Notes under the pieces: model-generated | Seen by the model: only the letters and a program-made list of their open reading frames with translations | What the model was told of the DNA's origin: nothing | Database searches by the model: none | Position numbers and translations under genes: made by a program | DNA from: Xanthoparmelia taractica | Taxonomy: Eukaryota > Ascomycota > Lecanoromycetes > Lecanorales > Parmeliaceae | Assembly: GCA_033085395.1 (NCBI GenBank) | Contig: JANQBS010000071.1 | Span: forward strand, 1 to 64,000 | Length of the DNA: 64,000 bases | Direction of reading: 5' to 3' | Shown here: positions 52,275 through 63,204 of the stretch, piece after piece | Layout of the letters: each line of letters opens with the position of its first letter | Numbering within the stretch: the stretch's first letter is position 1

Positions 52275-55036
52275 TCATCGCTTCGGTCTTAATTGCGCAA
52301 TCATCCTATCAATCTCTCCCACTCCGCCTCCACTCGCTCTCGCTCTCAAATCCTCCAGCCCTTCCGCGTCCCTTGCCTTGAGAAGCTCCTCGCCAGCCTT
52401 CGTGATCATGCCACACTTGACCCACATCTCCGACCGTTCCCTCGCCGTCAGTCCCGTACACTTTGCAACAAAGACTCCACCGGCCAGCTTCGTATTGCCC
52501 GCGCCCAGGATCTCGTTGAAATACGGTTCCCAGCCAATACTCGATCGTTTGTTCTTCGCAGCGATCTCCTCGAGCTCGACCCAGTCACGCTTGGCGACGA
52601 GAGCTCGGAGACGAATCCAGGCGAACGTTTTGTCTGCCACGCGGAATTCAGAGGCCGCTTTGGTAGCCCGCTTGGAGTGTGCGGTAAGGATGAGGCGGTG
52701 AAGGGTGGCATTTAGGGAGAGACCCGTGTAGACTTTCTCTCCGCCATGGAGATCACTATCGAGCACTGTCTGTAGGCGGATCAGAGCTTGGGCTTCCTGA
52801 AAAGATTTGTAATAAAGAGATGCGGTGGGGTCTTTGGTGCTGTCTGCTATGAGTTTCGAGGCAAGCTTGAGCTTGTCGACTTTTGTCTGTGGGGCAGTCT
52901 GGGCCAGAGCTTCAGAAAAGAGGAGATTGGCGCCGTCTAGGCGGCGGTCGTCTTGGTAGTAGAGATCTTTCAGAAGCGACTTATCTTGATCTCGAGCGGA
53001 TGATTCGACGAGTGCGGCGGCGAGAGGGCGGTTGGTTAAGAGGCGGAAGAAGGAGGCAAGGGGAAGGGTCTTCTTCAGGTGAAGGAGAACGAAGAAGACA
53101 AGGTCCGTATCTCCAGACGCGATTGCTTTGTCAAGGGCGAGCTCGTCTTCAGACATTGAGAGGAGTAGGGGTACTTGCTTTCCTGCCCGCGATTCATGGT
53201 TAAGGAGTTGAGTGGCAAGGTGACTACGGCCTTCATCGTAAGCCGCACGGGCTATGTATTCGTAGGATATTCCCCGCTTGTCGGCGAGCTTGTTGACTAC
53301 CATTTCACAAATGGCGTCTTCGTCGGCAGTGGAATTCCTCACTTTCTGTGATGCCCAGTGGACATAGATTCTGTTGGTGGGAAGTCGGAGATAATCCGAC
53401 AAGCGAATGGCAAGGAGATATTCTCGGCGGTTGATAAGTCGCTGGACGAGCTTCTCAGCCGTGAGCCGGTCGTATTGCTCAAACGATAACGGCAGGCCGA
53501 TCCGGTAATCTCGCACAGCGTTGAGTACTCGCAATTTTTCGCACATATCGACGAAGTCATCGCTACTGTACAAGTCGAGCACTGACTTCCCGAAAGACGC
53601 TGCCTTGAGGAGTTGCTTTTGCCAATGTGTGCTGTGCTCCTGACCGGCTGCTTGGACGCAAGCAGTCACGGCGTCAGGCAGATTGGGTCGTATCAGCTGG
53701 ATGTTCTCATCTGCTTTGGGTGACTTCTTATCGAGCTGGTCCACGGCATCCAAGAGTACGGAAGCTGGTGAGGTCGAGCCAAGTTTGAATACATCTTCAG
53801 TAGCGCCTATACGAATGTCAGTCGAGTACAAGACCTCAATTACATATAGGCATACTAGGAACCTTCTGCAGAAATTCGCAGACGTCGTTTGTCATTATAC
53901 GGACACCGTCTATATCTGCCAACAGATGGACCCATCCATCATAATAGTATCTTCAATGCTAGATGTCAGAGGTTGACAACGTTTCCAGTCACTAGAGGCT
54001 TACTTCAGAACAGCACCGTTTGGTCCTATCATATGGACTTCATCCTCCCATGCCAGCAGTACGGAATCGTTACCACACCATTGGACATCTTTTGGTATCG
54101 TCTTCGCTTTTGATTCATATTCCCCAATCTTGTTCTGGAAGTCGCTGGTAATTACCCAGACCTTGCCGTCTTCTGTATAGAGGGTTACGTAGAGCCCGTT
54201 CGGAGACACACTGACATATTTGAAGGGCCCGTTGGGAAGGACTCGATCTTCAGCTTCGCTCGAGTCGACCACGTAGATCGTCTGACCAATAGCTAGTAGG
54301 ACTTCTACGGAGCGAGAAAGGGTGTAAGCGGGCGGTATCACGGTCCAGGAATGCACAGCGTCTTCAGGAGGGATGGCAAGGAGTTTAGGTCGTGGTTCAT
54401 TGTAGTGGGACACAGCAACTAGATGATTGTTCGAAAGGATCGCCACGAAGCCAGAGGACCAGAAGCGGCAGGCCGTGACTTTATGTTCCTCAGCGCCCTA
54501 GTGCTTCGTTGATCAGTCCTTGAAGCCGAAGCCTGTCTTGAGCGGACGCACATTGCCAAGAGAGAATTGGGTGAAATCTCCTTGTAGGTCATAATAGCAC
54601 CGGACTACACCATCCTCGGTAATGACAAGTAGCTTCTCATCCTCTGACCATCCTAGTCCACGTATTGAACCTTTATCCCACTATATACATCAGTCACTGC
54701 CACATCGAGAGCTCCATCCATGAGCGTGCATCACACACATTGATTCTCCGTATTAGTTTCCCAGCGCAGCTGTAGATATCAATGCCAGATTTCGAGGCCT
54801 GTGATCCTCGGTATGTATGAAGCTTGTCTTCGTCCCGGTACAAGGCTGGAAAGTCATCAGCTTCTGCTTTCGAGACCTCCTCCACCTCAAAACGTACCAA
54901 TTGCTCCTGCACAGGGGGCTCCAACTATCACATAGTTCTCGAGTTCCAGATCCTGATCAAACACAGCATCGTAAAGCTTGATTTTGCGGTAAAATCGGTC
55001 GCCAATTCTTTCCCAGTTAGCAGTAGGGTTCGACAT
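52275..55036 (-). CDS. VPS16: Vps16, HOPS/CORVET core subunit
   Basis: Six exons (55036-54898, 54845-54739, 54680-54552, 54497-54004, 53950-53856, 53806-52275) encode 831 residues, the family's usual length. The N-terminus (MSNPTANWERIGDRFYRKI, then FDQDLELENYVIVGAP) and the propeller blocks KSGIDIYSCAGKLIRRINWD and ILSNNHLVAVSHYNEPRPK are typical. The C-terminal alpha-solenoid begins at VFKLGSTSPASVLLDAVDQL and includes LPLSFEQYDRLTAEKLVQRL and SYEYIARAAYDEGR. Vps16 pairs with Vps33 in tethering complexes for endosome and vacuole fusion. All five introns (49-58 bp) restore known sequence, and the last two bracket the conserved DIDGVRIMTNDVCEFLQKVP. Confidence 0.95.
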
Positions 55037-55423
55037 TGGTCTGAAGCCGGAGAATAGACAGTCTCAGCATACTGAGCTTCGCGAGACTCAGAAAGAGGTC
55101 CTTTGGGTGCAGCAATGGGCCAATGAAGTAACAAAACTGAAGATGTTTGGAGCTGGTGTCGCCGATTAATATTACTGTCATATCCGAATGTCTATCTTTT
55201 ACTATATTAGTAGCCGCCGAGCCTCAACCTAATTGTAGCAAATGCGTCTGCACATCACTTCATAACATGGGTTGTTCATAGATCAATACAAAAAGCTGAA
55301 GGAAAGGCACAATGAAATACAAGAGGTGACAATGAACAGGTTCAACGTACCGGCACACAGGAAATAGAGAAGCTCTTAGATGACAATCCTAGACAGCCTC
55401 AGACATATCCCAAGCCAAACAGA
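55037..55423. promoter_or_regulatory. Divergent intergenic region, VPS16 and MoxR-like gene
   Basis: A 387 bp gap lies between divergent start codons and presumably carries both promoters. No distinct motif is recognised. Confidence 0.5.
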
Positions 55424-57358
55424 ATGGACGCTTCTAGACTGGTTGAGAGAGTGCAAGAACTCACTGACCTTGAGCTTGCTATGCTTTTGAGCCTTGTGGC
55501 CGGTCAGCATTGCATCATCACTGCAGAGCAGGATGACCTGGACACCTTGGAGCAGGAGCTCCACCTTGTACTGAAGATCATATCTCGCCTAGCCGGTTCA
55601 GTGGGCTAAGAGACTGACAGATAACTTCCAATGTCTTTTCTTTATCTTACACTGCGCTTCATTGCAGCAGATCCACCACCTTGGAAGACTTCAGTGATGG
55701 TATTCTTGTGGAGAGCAAGCCCAGTAACAGGCTAGGCAACGGGGAATTGGGGAGAAGCATGGACTCAGGTAAGGTAGGTTTGAAATGTTGTATTCCCTTC
55801 ATCTGTAAGCTTTTCCGTCCGATATCCTTGTTTCGTTCTTCATGCAAGAATCCAGAAAGGTACACTGGTGACCTTTCTTCGCGTTCAATGCTCCACAGGT
55901 CGTTTGCTTCTGGCGTCACGCCCTTGCAGAAGATTCAAGACCAAGAATTCTGGTAGAAAGCAAGCATCGAACAATTGTTGCGTTGTGGGAATGCCCAGGC
56001 TCGAGATCATCAAAGGTCGAAAGGTGTAAAGATACGCCTGTGTTGCTTCTCAACTTTTCAGTGCACGGTCTCATTACCTCAAGAAAACCACCGAAGGAGC
56101 TTGCAACCCCCTGGCAGAACTTCTGACTAAAAGGCTGTATCTATTTGTTCATCATTCACGGAGCTCTTATATCTGGGTTTCGCTCACAACCTCTTATCTA
56201 TCCGGCATCTAGAATTGGGGTTTGCATATCTCCTTCGAACTCAATGGCTCTCCCTTTTATTGACTTCTGCCGTGATTTGTGCGTGTGGTTGGCGTACCGT
56301 ATGGCGAGCTGCTGTAGTTCCATGGAGTCGTGGAAAACGTTGTGTTGGACCAGCCTAGGGTACGGACTGATTAATCAGCGCTAGTCCTCGCAAAGGCTTA
56401 ACGGGCCAGCAAACTCCCGCTCTGCGAGTCCGAAACGACCAACGCACACAGAGAACCCCGAGAGTCAAGAAGATGATCGAACTATCGCCGACGTTGTTCT
56501 GATTACGGGCCTATCTTTGGCGAGCGAAAACATACAAATCCAAGCTCTGGAAGTAAGCCACTAGATAGCCATTTCCCGAAATTTGAAAGCTGATCATTCC
56601 TTGAGCTCTTGCGCACTAAACGTATCTTCACGCATACCGCTATTCATACAGCACCAAAGACTTTCCTTCTGGTCGTGGTTACCTCGAATTCGGAGCCTCG
56701 TCTCAATCATCATCTAGTGGGTCCTGTAACACGCAGCGGTCGGGCCTAGGCTGAAGATTCCTAGCGCGATCACATCTTCATATCCCATTACCATAGTCAA
56801 GAAGACGGATTCGCCCATCTAGAAGAAGCCTCTCAGTGGATAGAAGACGACCGCGCCTCCGTTGCTTCGGTCATACATCGATCTGCTGCCCAGTCCTCCT
56901 TAGATCCACTGCCGCTACAACAATTCACGAGACAGGAGATCAGACAGATAGCAGAAGTGAGCGGAAATATCAATTTCAACGCCGAGATCAGAGCATACCA
57001 GCAAAACGTTCTCGCCTTCCTTCGATTACATCGAGCGGTCGGCAGCGGTATATCACCCAGAGCAACTCAGCACCTCATCAGTCTTGCCAAGTATATCTTT
57101 TCTATGATTGTTAACCCTCCGCATGCTGATCTTAGTAGGTGTCTAGCCGTCATACACGGTCAGACATACGTGTCACCGTCACTAGTTGCCCTTGCTATAC
57201 GCAAGATCTACCCCCATCGCATTACAATACTTGAGCCCGAAGACGAACGAAGCGTTCAGTACGGAAGCGATCTAAAAGCGGTTTCCGCTGTTCTCAGGGG
57301 GTACTATCCATCGCGAGTGATTGAAGAAGTCCTGGCGTCCGTGGAAATACCAGTCTAA
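55424..57358 (+). CDS. MoxR/Mg-chelatase-like AAA protein, structure unresolved
   Basis: The start (MDASRLVERVQELTDLELA, LLSLVAGQHCIITAEQD), a second block (STTLEDFSDGILVES) and a good 3' part match a fungal family annotated as MoxR-like or magnesium-chelatase-related. The 3' exons are clean: about 56384-56552 (EDDRTIADVVLITGLSL, IQIQALE), 56606-56716 (LLRTKRIFTHTAIHTAPKTF) and 56765-57358 (RDHIFISHYHSQEDGFAHLEE to ASVEIPV), with introns of 53 and 48 bp. The 5' junction after residue ~60 cannot be joined in frame with any GT..AG I could find. About 600 bp (55780-56384) between the second block and the 3' exons has stops in all frames and no family match. It may hold long introns, an insertion, or lesions that make the gene inactive. 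A Walker A motif is not visible. Confidence 0.6.
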
Positions 57359-57368
57359 ACATATTATC

Positions 57369-58073
57369 ATGGCAGCTCTCCCACCTGGCCATGTATTTGT
57401 GTACCCCGATCCCTCCCTTCTCGGTCTCCAATTGACGCCACCACAATCGTCCCCACAACAGCTCTTCCCCAGCGAAGCGGTTCGTTTCTCTGGGCCTAAC
57501 GCCCCTGTCGCCCCTGTCCTTGCCGCCCCGGCTCCTCCCTTCCCCCTGGATCCAGCCCTGCTTGCGCACCCTGGACAGGCTACAGCCCTTGCCACTACCC
57601 ATTCCCCTCCCTCTGCCCCTGCCCCTGCCCCAATCGTTGCTGCCCCGGTGCCACCACCACCCCCCATCGCTGGCCCTGTTCTCGCTCCGCCCTTATCTGC
57701 TGCAGGACTGCAGCCATTTCCGGCGTTAACCCCCGGATTACAGGCACCAATCGAGCTGACCAACGCGGCTCAGATTGCATTATGGGACAAAAACCTGCGA
57801 GGTAATAACTCTTGTTGTTGACGTTTTAAACGGTTGTATGTTGATTGGTTTGCTTAGTCTCCTACGACTACAGTGGTATGGGCCTCCGCAACGGGCGGCC
57901 AGACACATGCAGGAGATCCGCAGCAGACCGGTATGTTCTGGATTTGACCGGAACCCTTCATGCGTGATTGCTGATGAGCTTGCTGTTGTAGGCGGTCCCG
58001 CGCGCGCAAGAACCTGAAGATTTTGTGGGAGGCCGCTGGGGGAGCGCCCTATACCGGGGGTAAGGTGCAGTAA
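57369..58073 (+). CDS. Pro/Ala-rich hypothetical protein
   Basis: A three-exon model (57369-57801, 57858-57930, 57992-58073; introns 56 and 61 bp, canonical) gives 195 residues. The first ~120 residues are Pro/Ala/Leu-rich and disordered (HVFVYPDPSLLGLQLTPP, then APAPAPIVAAPVPPPPP), then PIELTNAAQIALWDKNLR, SYDYSGMGLRNGRP and a basic end (RRSRARKNLKILWEAAG, GAPYTGGKVQ). No family is recognised. The start codon is only 10 bp after the stop of the preceding AAA gene, unusually tight for separate fungal genes, so it may share a transcript or the exon assignment may be wrong. Two well-formed introns and frame closure favour a real gene. Confidence 0.45.
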
Positions 58074-58755
58074 GAGGAGAAACTCAGGGGGTTTTGTAGA
58101 TACTTCAGAGAACGAGAGCTTTTCCTTTGTGGCCGGCTTGTTATTGGCCGTTGTCTTGTGCGACTTGTGAGATCTCTTTACCAATGCTTGCCATGGTGCG
58201 GCCAAGCACCTGATTGTGACCAGTGACCAGAGGGTCTTGAACCTTCTTCGAGCCTGCATAATCGATTCATTCCACAATGAGGCCAATATCTCTAGAATGC
58301 AGAGAAGCGGCCTACAATCGTGACCCCGACGCCACTGATATAGCCAGCTTACAGACTCCCCCTTCGTCAGCTCTGTTGCTTTCAAGTCCCAAGCATGATG
58401 CTGTGGCCACATCAGTAAGGGAGTCAATATTCGGCTAATCCCCAGTGTTTACTTTTAAGCGAGTTCGTCTGATGGGGTGAAGGATATGGTGTTATTTCCT
58501 TAGTACCAGCCTCCCCTGCGAGGATCATGGGTTTAGACGTCCCCGTCTTGTTCCTCACAAGCTCCAACACCTCACAACCCCTCTTCACTTTCCAAATCTC
58601 ACCTACCTTAACCTTCACCTACTTCATTCAGCTTCCACCTACCTTTGACTCCTACCTGCCTACCTCAGCTTCCACCTACCTTTGACTTCTACCTACTCTA
58701 AAGTCCTCGAAAGACCATCCTAATCTGCATAATACTCGCGATAGATCTATCTGTC
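58074..58755. other. Intergenic with a short duplicated promoter motif
   Basis: No gene is supported. Near its 3' end, CAGCTTCCACCTACCTTTGA occurs twice 37 bp apart (58629 and 58666), forming a pyrimidine-rich direct repeat 60-130 bp before the next start codon, probably in its promoter or leader. Confidence 0.5.
58629..58695 (+). repeat. 37 bp direct repeat upstream of 58756 ORF
   Basis: Two adjacent copies share TTCCACCTACCTTTGACT and a following CTACCT. Local duplication of a CT-rich segment is common in fungal promoters; a regulatory role is inference. Confidence 0.7.
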
Positions 58756-59482
58756 ATGGCTGGAAGACAGAACCCGAAGCCAACAACAGCACCACCCCGA
58801 GTGGTCCTCCATATCGCTCCTATCCCACGGGCTCCGCCGGGTTTAAACCCAGAAGAAACGTCGAGCTGGCGGAGGCTACACCACTGTAAGTTATTAGCCA
58901 TACCTGCCTCCCTCCCTTTCGACGGGATAGATCATCTGTTGCGGATCCCGCGCAAGTGATGTCGAGAGCTAACGCAATGACTAACTCTCTTTTAGTCCGC
59001 AACACAATAGATGCTATTAGAAGTCATTTACAACCACCAGGCATGCACACTAACCATTTGAATACGCTCGCCTGGTTATACTTTAATGCATACATCGCGG
59101 GAAGTCCCTTGAATGGGTTTGTGGAAATGGCATACGCAAGCGAGCGAAGTCTCTTCTCCCGGTAAGTCGCTTAACCACTCTTCAAACTGATCAGTTGTGG
59201 CTAAATGATATTAGCTACAGCAAGGACCTCCGTGCAGAGGAGAATCTGCACTTGGCCACTGTAGGGTTCGGTCGCGAGAAGACGGCCGTAGCGACGCTTA
59301 GACAGTGGAATCGGCATCTAAACAACTGTGGGTTGCCAGAAGTTGATGTGGTTGGCACTGGCCTTCCAGATGCGCTTCGCAACCGGTTAAGTATAGCTGC
59401 CGCGACCATCGTGGAAATGTCCAGAGCAGATTTCGCGTCATGGAACGCGAATGCTGACAACGAGCAGCAACGCCATCAGTAG
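58756..59482 (+). CDS. Hypothetical protein, 187 aa
   Basis: Three exons (58756-58885, 58996-59161, 59215-59482; introns 110 and 53 bp with canonical GTAAGT donors) close at 187 residues. After a Pro-rich start (MAGRQNPKPTTAPPR, IPRAPPGLNPEE) come likely helices: IDAIRSHLQPPGMHTNHLNT, LAWLYFNAYIAGSPLNGFVE, AVATLRQWNRHLNNCGLPE, then LSIAAATIVEMSRADFASWN. No signal peptide, membrane segment or family signature is seen. Good splice sites and a helical, non-repetitive product make it a credible gene, perhaps lineage-restricted. A different frame continues past its stop with an acidic product (DAETALETTESHSEGPGE), so the C-terminus may be longer if an intron or lesion lies near 59480. Confidence 0.6.
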
Positions 59483-59575
59483 ATGCCGAGACGGCACTCG
59501 AGACGACTGAAAGCCACAGTGAGGGCCCAGGAGAAGCCGGCCTATCTACGGTAGCGTCCAGAGCTGCTGCCAGAG

Positions 59576-59863
59576 ATGATGCTGCGGCAGGGCTGGTCTT
59601 ACTCCGGACCAGTCCTAGAGTCTTCGATACAACTAGCTCTTGACCGCTGGGCCCCCGAGGACGGCGAGGGCGTTGAGACTGAGACTGAGGATGAAGAGGA
59701 AAGCCAAGACGGAGAAGGCGAGCCAGCCAAGAAAAGGCGACGGCTCAATGCTGCGGATGAGGATGAGGATGACGAAGGTGAAGGAGCAGGTAACGGCGGA
59801 CGGGGGAAAGGAGAAGACGGGAAGAGCGAAGGGAAGGGCAGGAGAGTAGCAGCGAATGAGTGA
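59576..59863 (+). CDS. Acidic low-complexity ORF, 95 aa
   Basis: An ATG at 59576 opens 95 codons whose product is strongly acidic with a basic cluster (EDGEGVETETEDEEESQDGE, then AKKRRRLNAADEDEDDEGE). It overlaps in another frame the acidic continuation after the 58756 gene. It could be the true C-terminal exon of that gene or a chance low-complexity frame. Confidence 0.3.
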   Translation: MMLRQGWSYSGPVLESSIQLALDRWAPEDGEGVETETEDEEESQDGEGEPAKKRRRLNAADEDEDDEGEGAGNGGRGKGEDGKSEGKGRRVAANE

Positions 59864-60019
59864 CCTAGGAGCCCTTTGATGGAAAGAAAAAATCAGGCCC
59901 GGTAGAACCTGCGTGGAATCTCCCTACTACTACTGCGGCGGCGGCATTAATTTGCCTTGGGGCGAAGGGACAACGTGCCCAGACAAACAGGGCAGCCCGA
60001 AGCAAAGCTTACGCCGAGA

Positions 60020-60250
60020 GTGTGAACATGAAGAAGCTACCTCTTACCATCACCGTTACGATTCACCCAGAGTTCCAAAGTCCCTCGAATGGGTGGGTCA
60101 AAGCAAGACCCGGTCAGGATTAGGAGCCTCGGGCACTTTGACGCAGTGTGAATGTGAAGAAGCTACCTCTTACCATCAACGTCAAGGTTCACGCAGAGTT
60201 CAAAGTCCTTCCAATGGGTGGGTCAAAGCAGGCCCTGATTAGGATTAAGA
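60020..60250 (+). repeat. Two tandem 126 bp repeats within an open frame
   Basis: Units start at 60020 and 60146 and share AAGAAGCTACCTCTTACCAT, CAGAGTT and AATGGGTGGGTCAAAGCA. The period is exactly 42 codons. An open frame with no ATG (59913-60242) carries both units, translating to EEATSYHHRYDSPRV and EEATSYHQRQGSRRV. No start codon or neighbouring exon could be fixed. Confidence 0.8.
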
Positions 60251-61386
60251 CGGGAGTTTCAAACGCTTGACGCTGCGAGCCGATCAGTCAGCATCAATTT
60301 AACGGTCCACCCCTTCTAAACGAAGCCAGATGGCTAGACGGAAGGAAGGAGGGTTTGTGGTGTGCTATTGAGTGCTGCTTCAGTGGGCAGCTGGAAAGGG
60401 GGAATGTGCGTATGATGAACAAGGATGAAAAGGCTTTGGATCTATGGATGATGGTTCTGATACTTACGACTACGACCTGAATGATTCATGGTTTACTCCA
60501 CGACAGCTAATCGGTGCTCGAGAACACTAATACATGGTGGAAGGTCGCGAGGATTGAGGTCTTGTCAATAGTGGGTGGTATTCTGTTGTTGGTGGTGTTG
60601 CTGGATATATGGAAGTTATGCAAGTATGATTGATGAGGCCTCGTTCGATATCCAAGTCTCACCTCACATCACATCGATACCTTCTCATACTATCGCTACA
60701 CGTCTTCAATACTTACTGTACTTCTGAGTCATACTAACCAACTTTCACATAATTTTTCGTTCATTGCTCATATCTACTCAAAGCGACTGCCTCTGTAAAA
60801 AAAACTCGTAGATTCAGTCCCTAACGACCATACGGCCAAGAAAGTCAAGAGCTATTGTATCCAACGTCCGGCACAGTAAGGTGACCAGGTTGCCTTCTTC
60901 CAGACATTTGGTCTAACGGTTTGTTTCCATTGCCGCAGTCCGCCAGATTATTCGAACCTTTCCTTTTGGCCACCACAATCAGTGGAGGCTGCTAAGGCTT
61001 ACCAACATCCTTCATGCAATAATCTCATAGGCTCTGCCTTTTTTTTTTTTTGCATCTGCTGTGACTTGAGCCCTAGCTTTCGCCTTGACTACTGCCGCTG
61101 TCTTGACATCCTTCGCTTTCGCTTTCGCTTTCGCTTCTCCTCCTGCTTCAGCCTCTGGAGTGGCTATCTCTGCCGGGACTTCCTCTGCTAACCCCTTAAA
61201 TATAGGCTCAGGCTCGATTGGCTCGGCCATCGCCATCCTATCTCCAACAATGGAGAGTACTGCACTCCCCAGTGATGTCGTGGTATTTGCCGTCTGTGTT
61301 GGGAGTACTTTGTCTTCAGTTGGTTGGTCGTCCCCACCAGGAGCACGTTTCTAGCCTGCCCTTGGATGATTTCTGACCATTGTAGA
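60251..61386. other. Intergenic with TTCGCT repeat and Ala/Lys frame
   Basis: About 1.1 kb lies downstream of the GT32 gene. A TTCGCT microsatellite (61112-61136, plus strand) lies within a minus-strand open frame with Ala/Glu/Lys-rich product (61012-61340; KAKAKAKDVKTAAVV, DAKKKKGRAYEII). That frame begins after an AG at about 61351 and might be a further exon of the GT32 gene. The rest shows nothing. Confidence 0.45.
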
Positions 61387-62508
61387 TTATTCACTGATAC
61401 CAGAGTCCGGGTCCTCTTCTGCAGCCTTTTCTGCAGCCTTCGCCTCCTCCTTTGCCTTTTTTGCCTCCTCGAGAGCTTTGTGTTCTGCGTCTTGCCAACC
61501 ACCATCATGATGATCCCCTTTCCAAGATCCCGCAAAGTAGTGATGTACCAGCTGCGAGCCGTCCTGCTTGAGGCCTGCCCACTGTACCTGATGACCAGCA
61601 CCGAAGGCTTGAATTGGGAGGATGACAACCTCGCCAACGATCTGTGGCTCGGTGATTTTCGTGAAGTTCTTGTATGTGACATTCGTTCCGGTGAGATTCG
61701 AAGCGTAATCAAAGAAAGCCGTCGTAAGAGCCGCCGGACCAGTAGTGACGAGAACGTCCGGGATTGTAGGGATCATATCTGAAATAGCTTGCTTCTTTGA
61801 AGCTGCTAGACGCCTGATGTTCTCCATCACACGCTGGACCAAGAACCACATGAATGGCTGGTAAGGCTTTGACATGATGGTCCAGTTGACCAACTCAAAA
61901 AGATCCTCTCCGTTGGTAAAAGTCCTACCGTCAGGCCCGTACTTGTTGTCGACTTCGACACCGAGCAAGATGCCCGCGGTGTCTTCGAACTGCTTAGGTA
62001 CCCACGTGCTGATTGGCTTTTCACAGCCTACGTCAAGATCGTTGTAGACACCACCGTCTGCCAGCATCACGAAATATCTTATCAAATCCGACCTCAGTAT
62101 GTAATCCTTGACCTCAAAGTAGAGCTCCTCCATTGCAGGCTGCGATACATGGAAGCGATCTCGGACATAGCTCTCCATTATTTCATCCGTCAGCACTTCA
62201 TGTTCCCAACCTGGGTTCAAGTCTGTCCATGTTTGGAAGTATTCTCGATCCTCCTCGCTCATGTCCGTCTCTGGATATTTGCTGGTCTGCCATATCTTGT
62301 GCGTCCATTGCGGCCCCGGAGGATGATCGACTTGTATGTCTGGAGAAGGGGGTAGTCCTTGGTAGTCAAAAGTGGCGGGTATGCGGGCGAGATGGCCCGA
62401 GTAAATATATCCGAATATGAGGAAGATGACCCCAAGGCTAGAAATGGCTTTGATTAAGGAGGATATCCGTAGCTTAGAAACGGGCAATGCTTTCCGCGTG
62501 GAAGCCAT
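61387..62508 (-). CDS. Och1-like glycosyltransferase (GT32)
   Basis: A single exon of 373 codons starts at the ATG at 62508. A membrane anchor near residues 18-38 (LIKAISSLGVIFLIFGYIYSG) marks a type II Golgi protein. GT32 blocks are HKIWQTSKYPETD, WTDLNPGWEHEVLTD, YILRSDLIRYFVMLADGGVY and NDLDVGCEKPISTW, in which D-x-D binds Mn and GDP-mannose. The fold matches Och1-type alpha-1,6-mannosyltransferases, which start N-glycan outer chains, although GT32 also includes sphingolipid mannosyltransferases. The C-terminus is a charged helix (AKKAKEEAKAAEKAAEEDP). It lies upstream of a related low-complexity frame on the same strand. Confidence 0.9.
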   Translation of the reverse strand: MASTRKALPVSKLRISSLIKAISSLGVIFLIFGYIYSGHLARIPATFDYQGLPPSPDIQVDHPPGPQWTHKIWQTSKYPETDMSEEDREYFQTWTDLNPGWEHEVLTDEIMESYVRDRFHVSQPAMEELYFEVKDYILRSDLIRYFVMLADGGVYNDLDVGCEKPISTWVPKQFEDTAGILLGVEVDNKYGPDGRTFTNGEDLFELVNWTIMSKPYQPFMWFLVQRVMENIRRLAASKKQAISDMIPTIPDVLVTTGPAALTTAFFDYASNLTGTNVTYKNFTKITEPQIVGEVVILPIQAFGAGHQVQWAGLKQDGSQLVHHYFAGSWKGDHHDGGWQDAEHKALEEAKKAKEEAKAAEKAAEEDPDSGISE

Positions 62509-63204
62509 ATTGAGGGGATGGCAAGCTTCTCAGATCTACTACTGGAAAGATCGAGACATTAACAAAGAGAGCAAGTGACCCGAAAAGACAAAGAAGATGA
62601 TCATATGCAATACTCCAACGCCGGCAATACAAGGGGTAGGAAATGTCTTGTGAGAAAGGCCTCACCACTGGCTTTACAGTTGCTCTTCTACTCTACGCAA
62701 AGCGAATGATGTTTGCTTCATGTTCACAATGGGATCAACTGCTATCTGTAATATTTGATACTTTTTCTCTATTCTATTACAACCATCCTTTGAGGTACTC
62801 TCAATCTCCATTGTTACAGTGGCCAAAGGCCTGGACCAGCCTGAATTGCAATTGCACCAGAAGCCAGCTTCTCGCGATTGCGTAAAGAGTCATCGCTCGT
62901 GGAGAGACTCCCTGGTGCCGCCTAAGCAGTAACGAGCCAGACAGCAATGAAATGCAAAGACAGAAGTCCTCAGTCGTAGGTTGCGCGTCTAGATGCCGAC
63001 CTCTAACAGACAAATGACATGCTAATGCAGAGCACCTGGGTGCAACGCCATGCTAATTTCGAAAAGCAACGATAGAAAGCGTCGCGCGCCCATAGAATTA
63101 GAAATGATTTAAGGAGAAGATGCGTCGTCCTCGTGATTGTTCCGGAAATAGTGGCTACCTGAGCTGGATGTAGGATAGGCCTAACCGGGAGCGATGGCAG
63201 GAGA
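62509..63204. other. Intergenic between GT32 and LCB2
   Basis: About 700 bp with no supported gene; upstream DNA of the GT32 gene and 3' flank of LCB2. Confidence 0.55.

Noticed and set aside
57272..57763. 163-codon Gly/Ala-rich minus-strand frame
   Set aside because: It is the complement of the Pro/Ala-rich ORF; low-complexity GC-rich DNA is open in several frames.
57780..58427. 215-codon minus-strand frame
   Set aside because: No family match, and it conflicts with two well-formed plus-strand introns in the same DNA.
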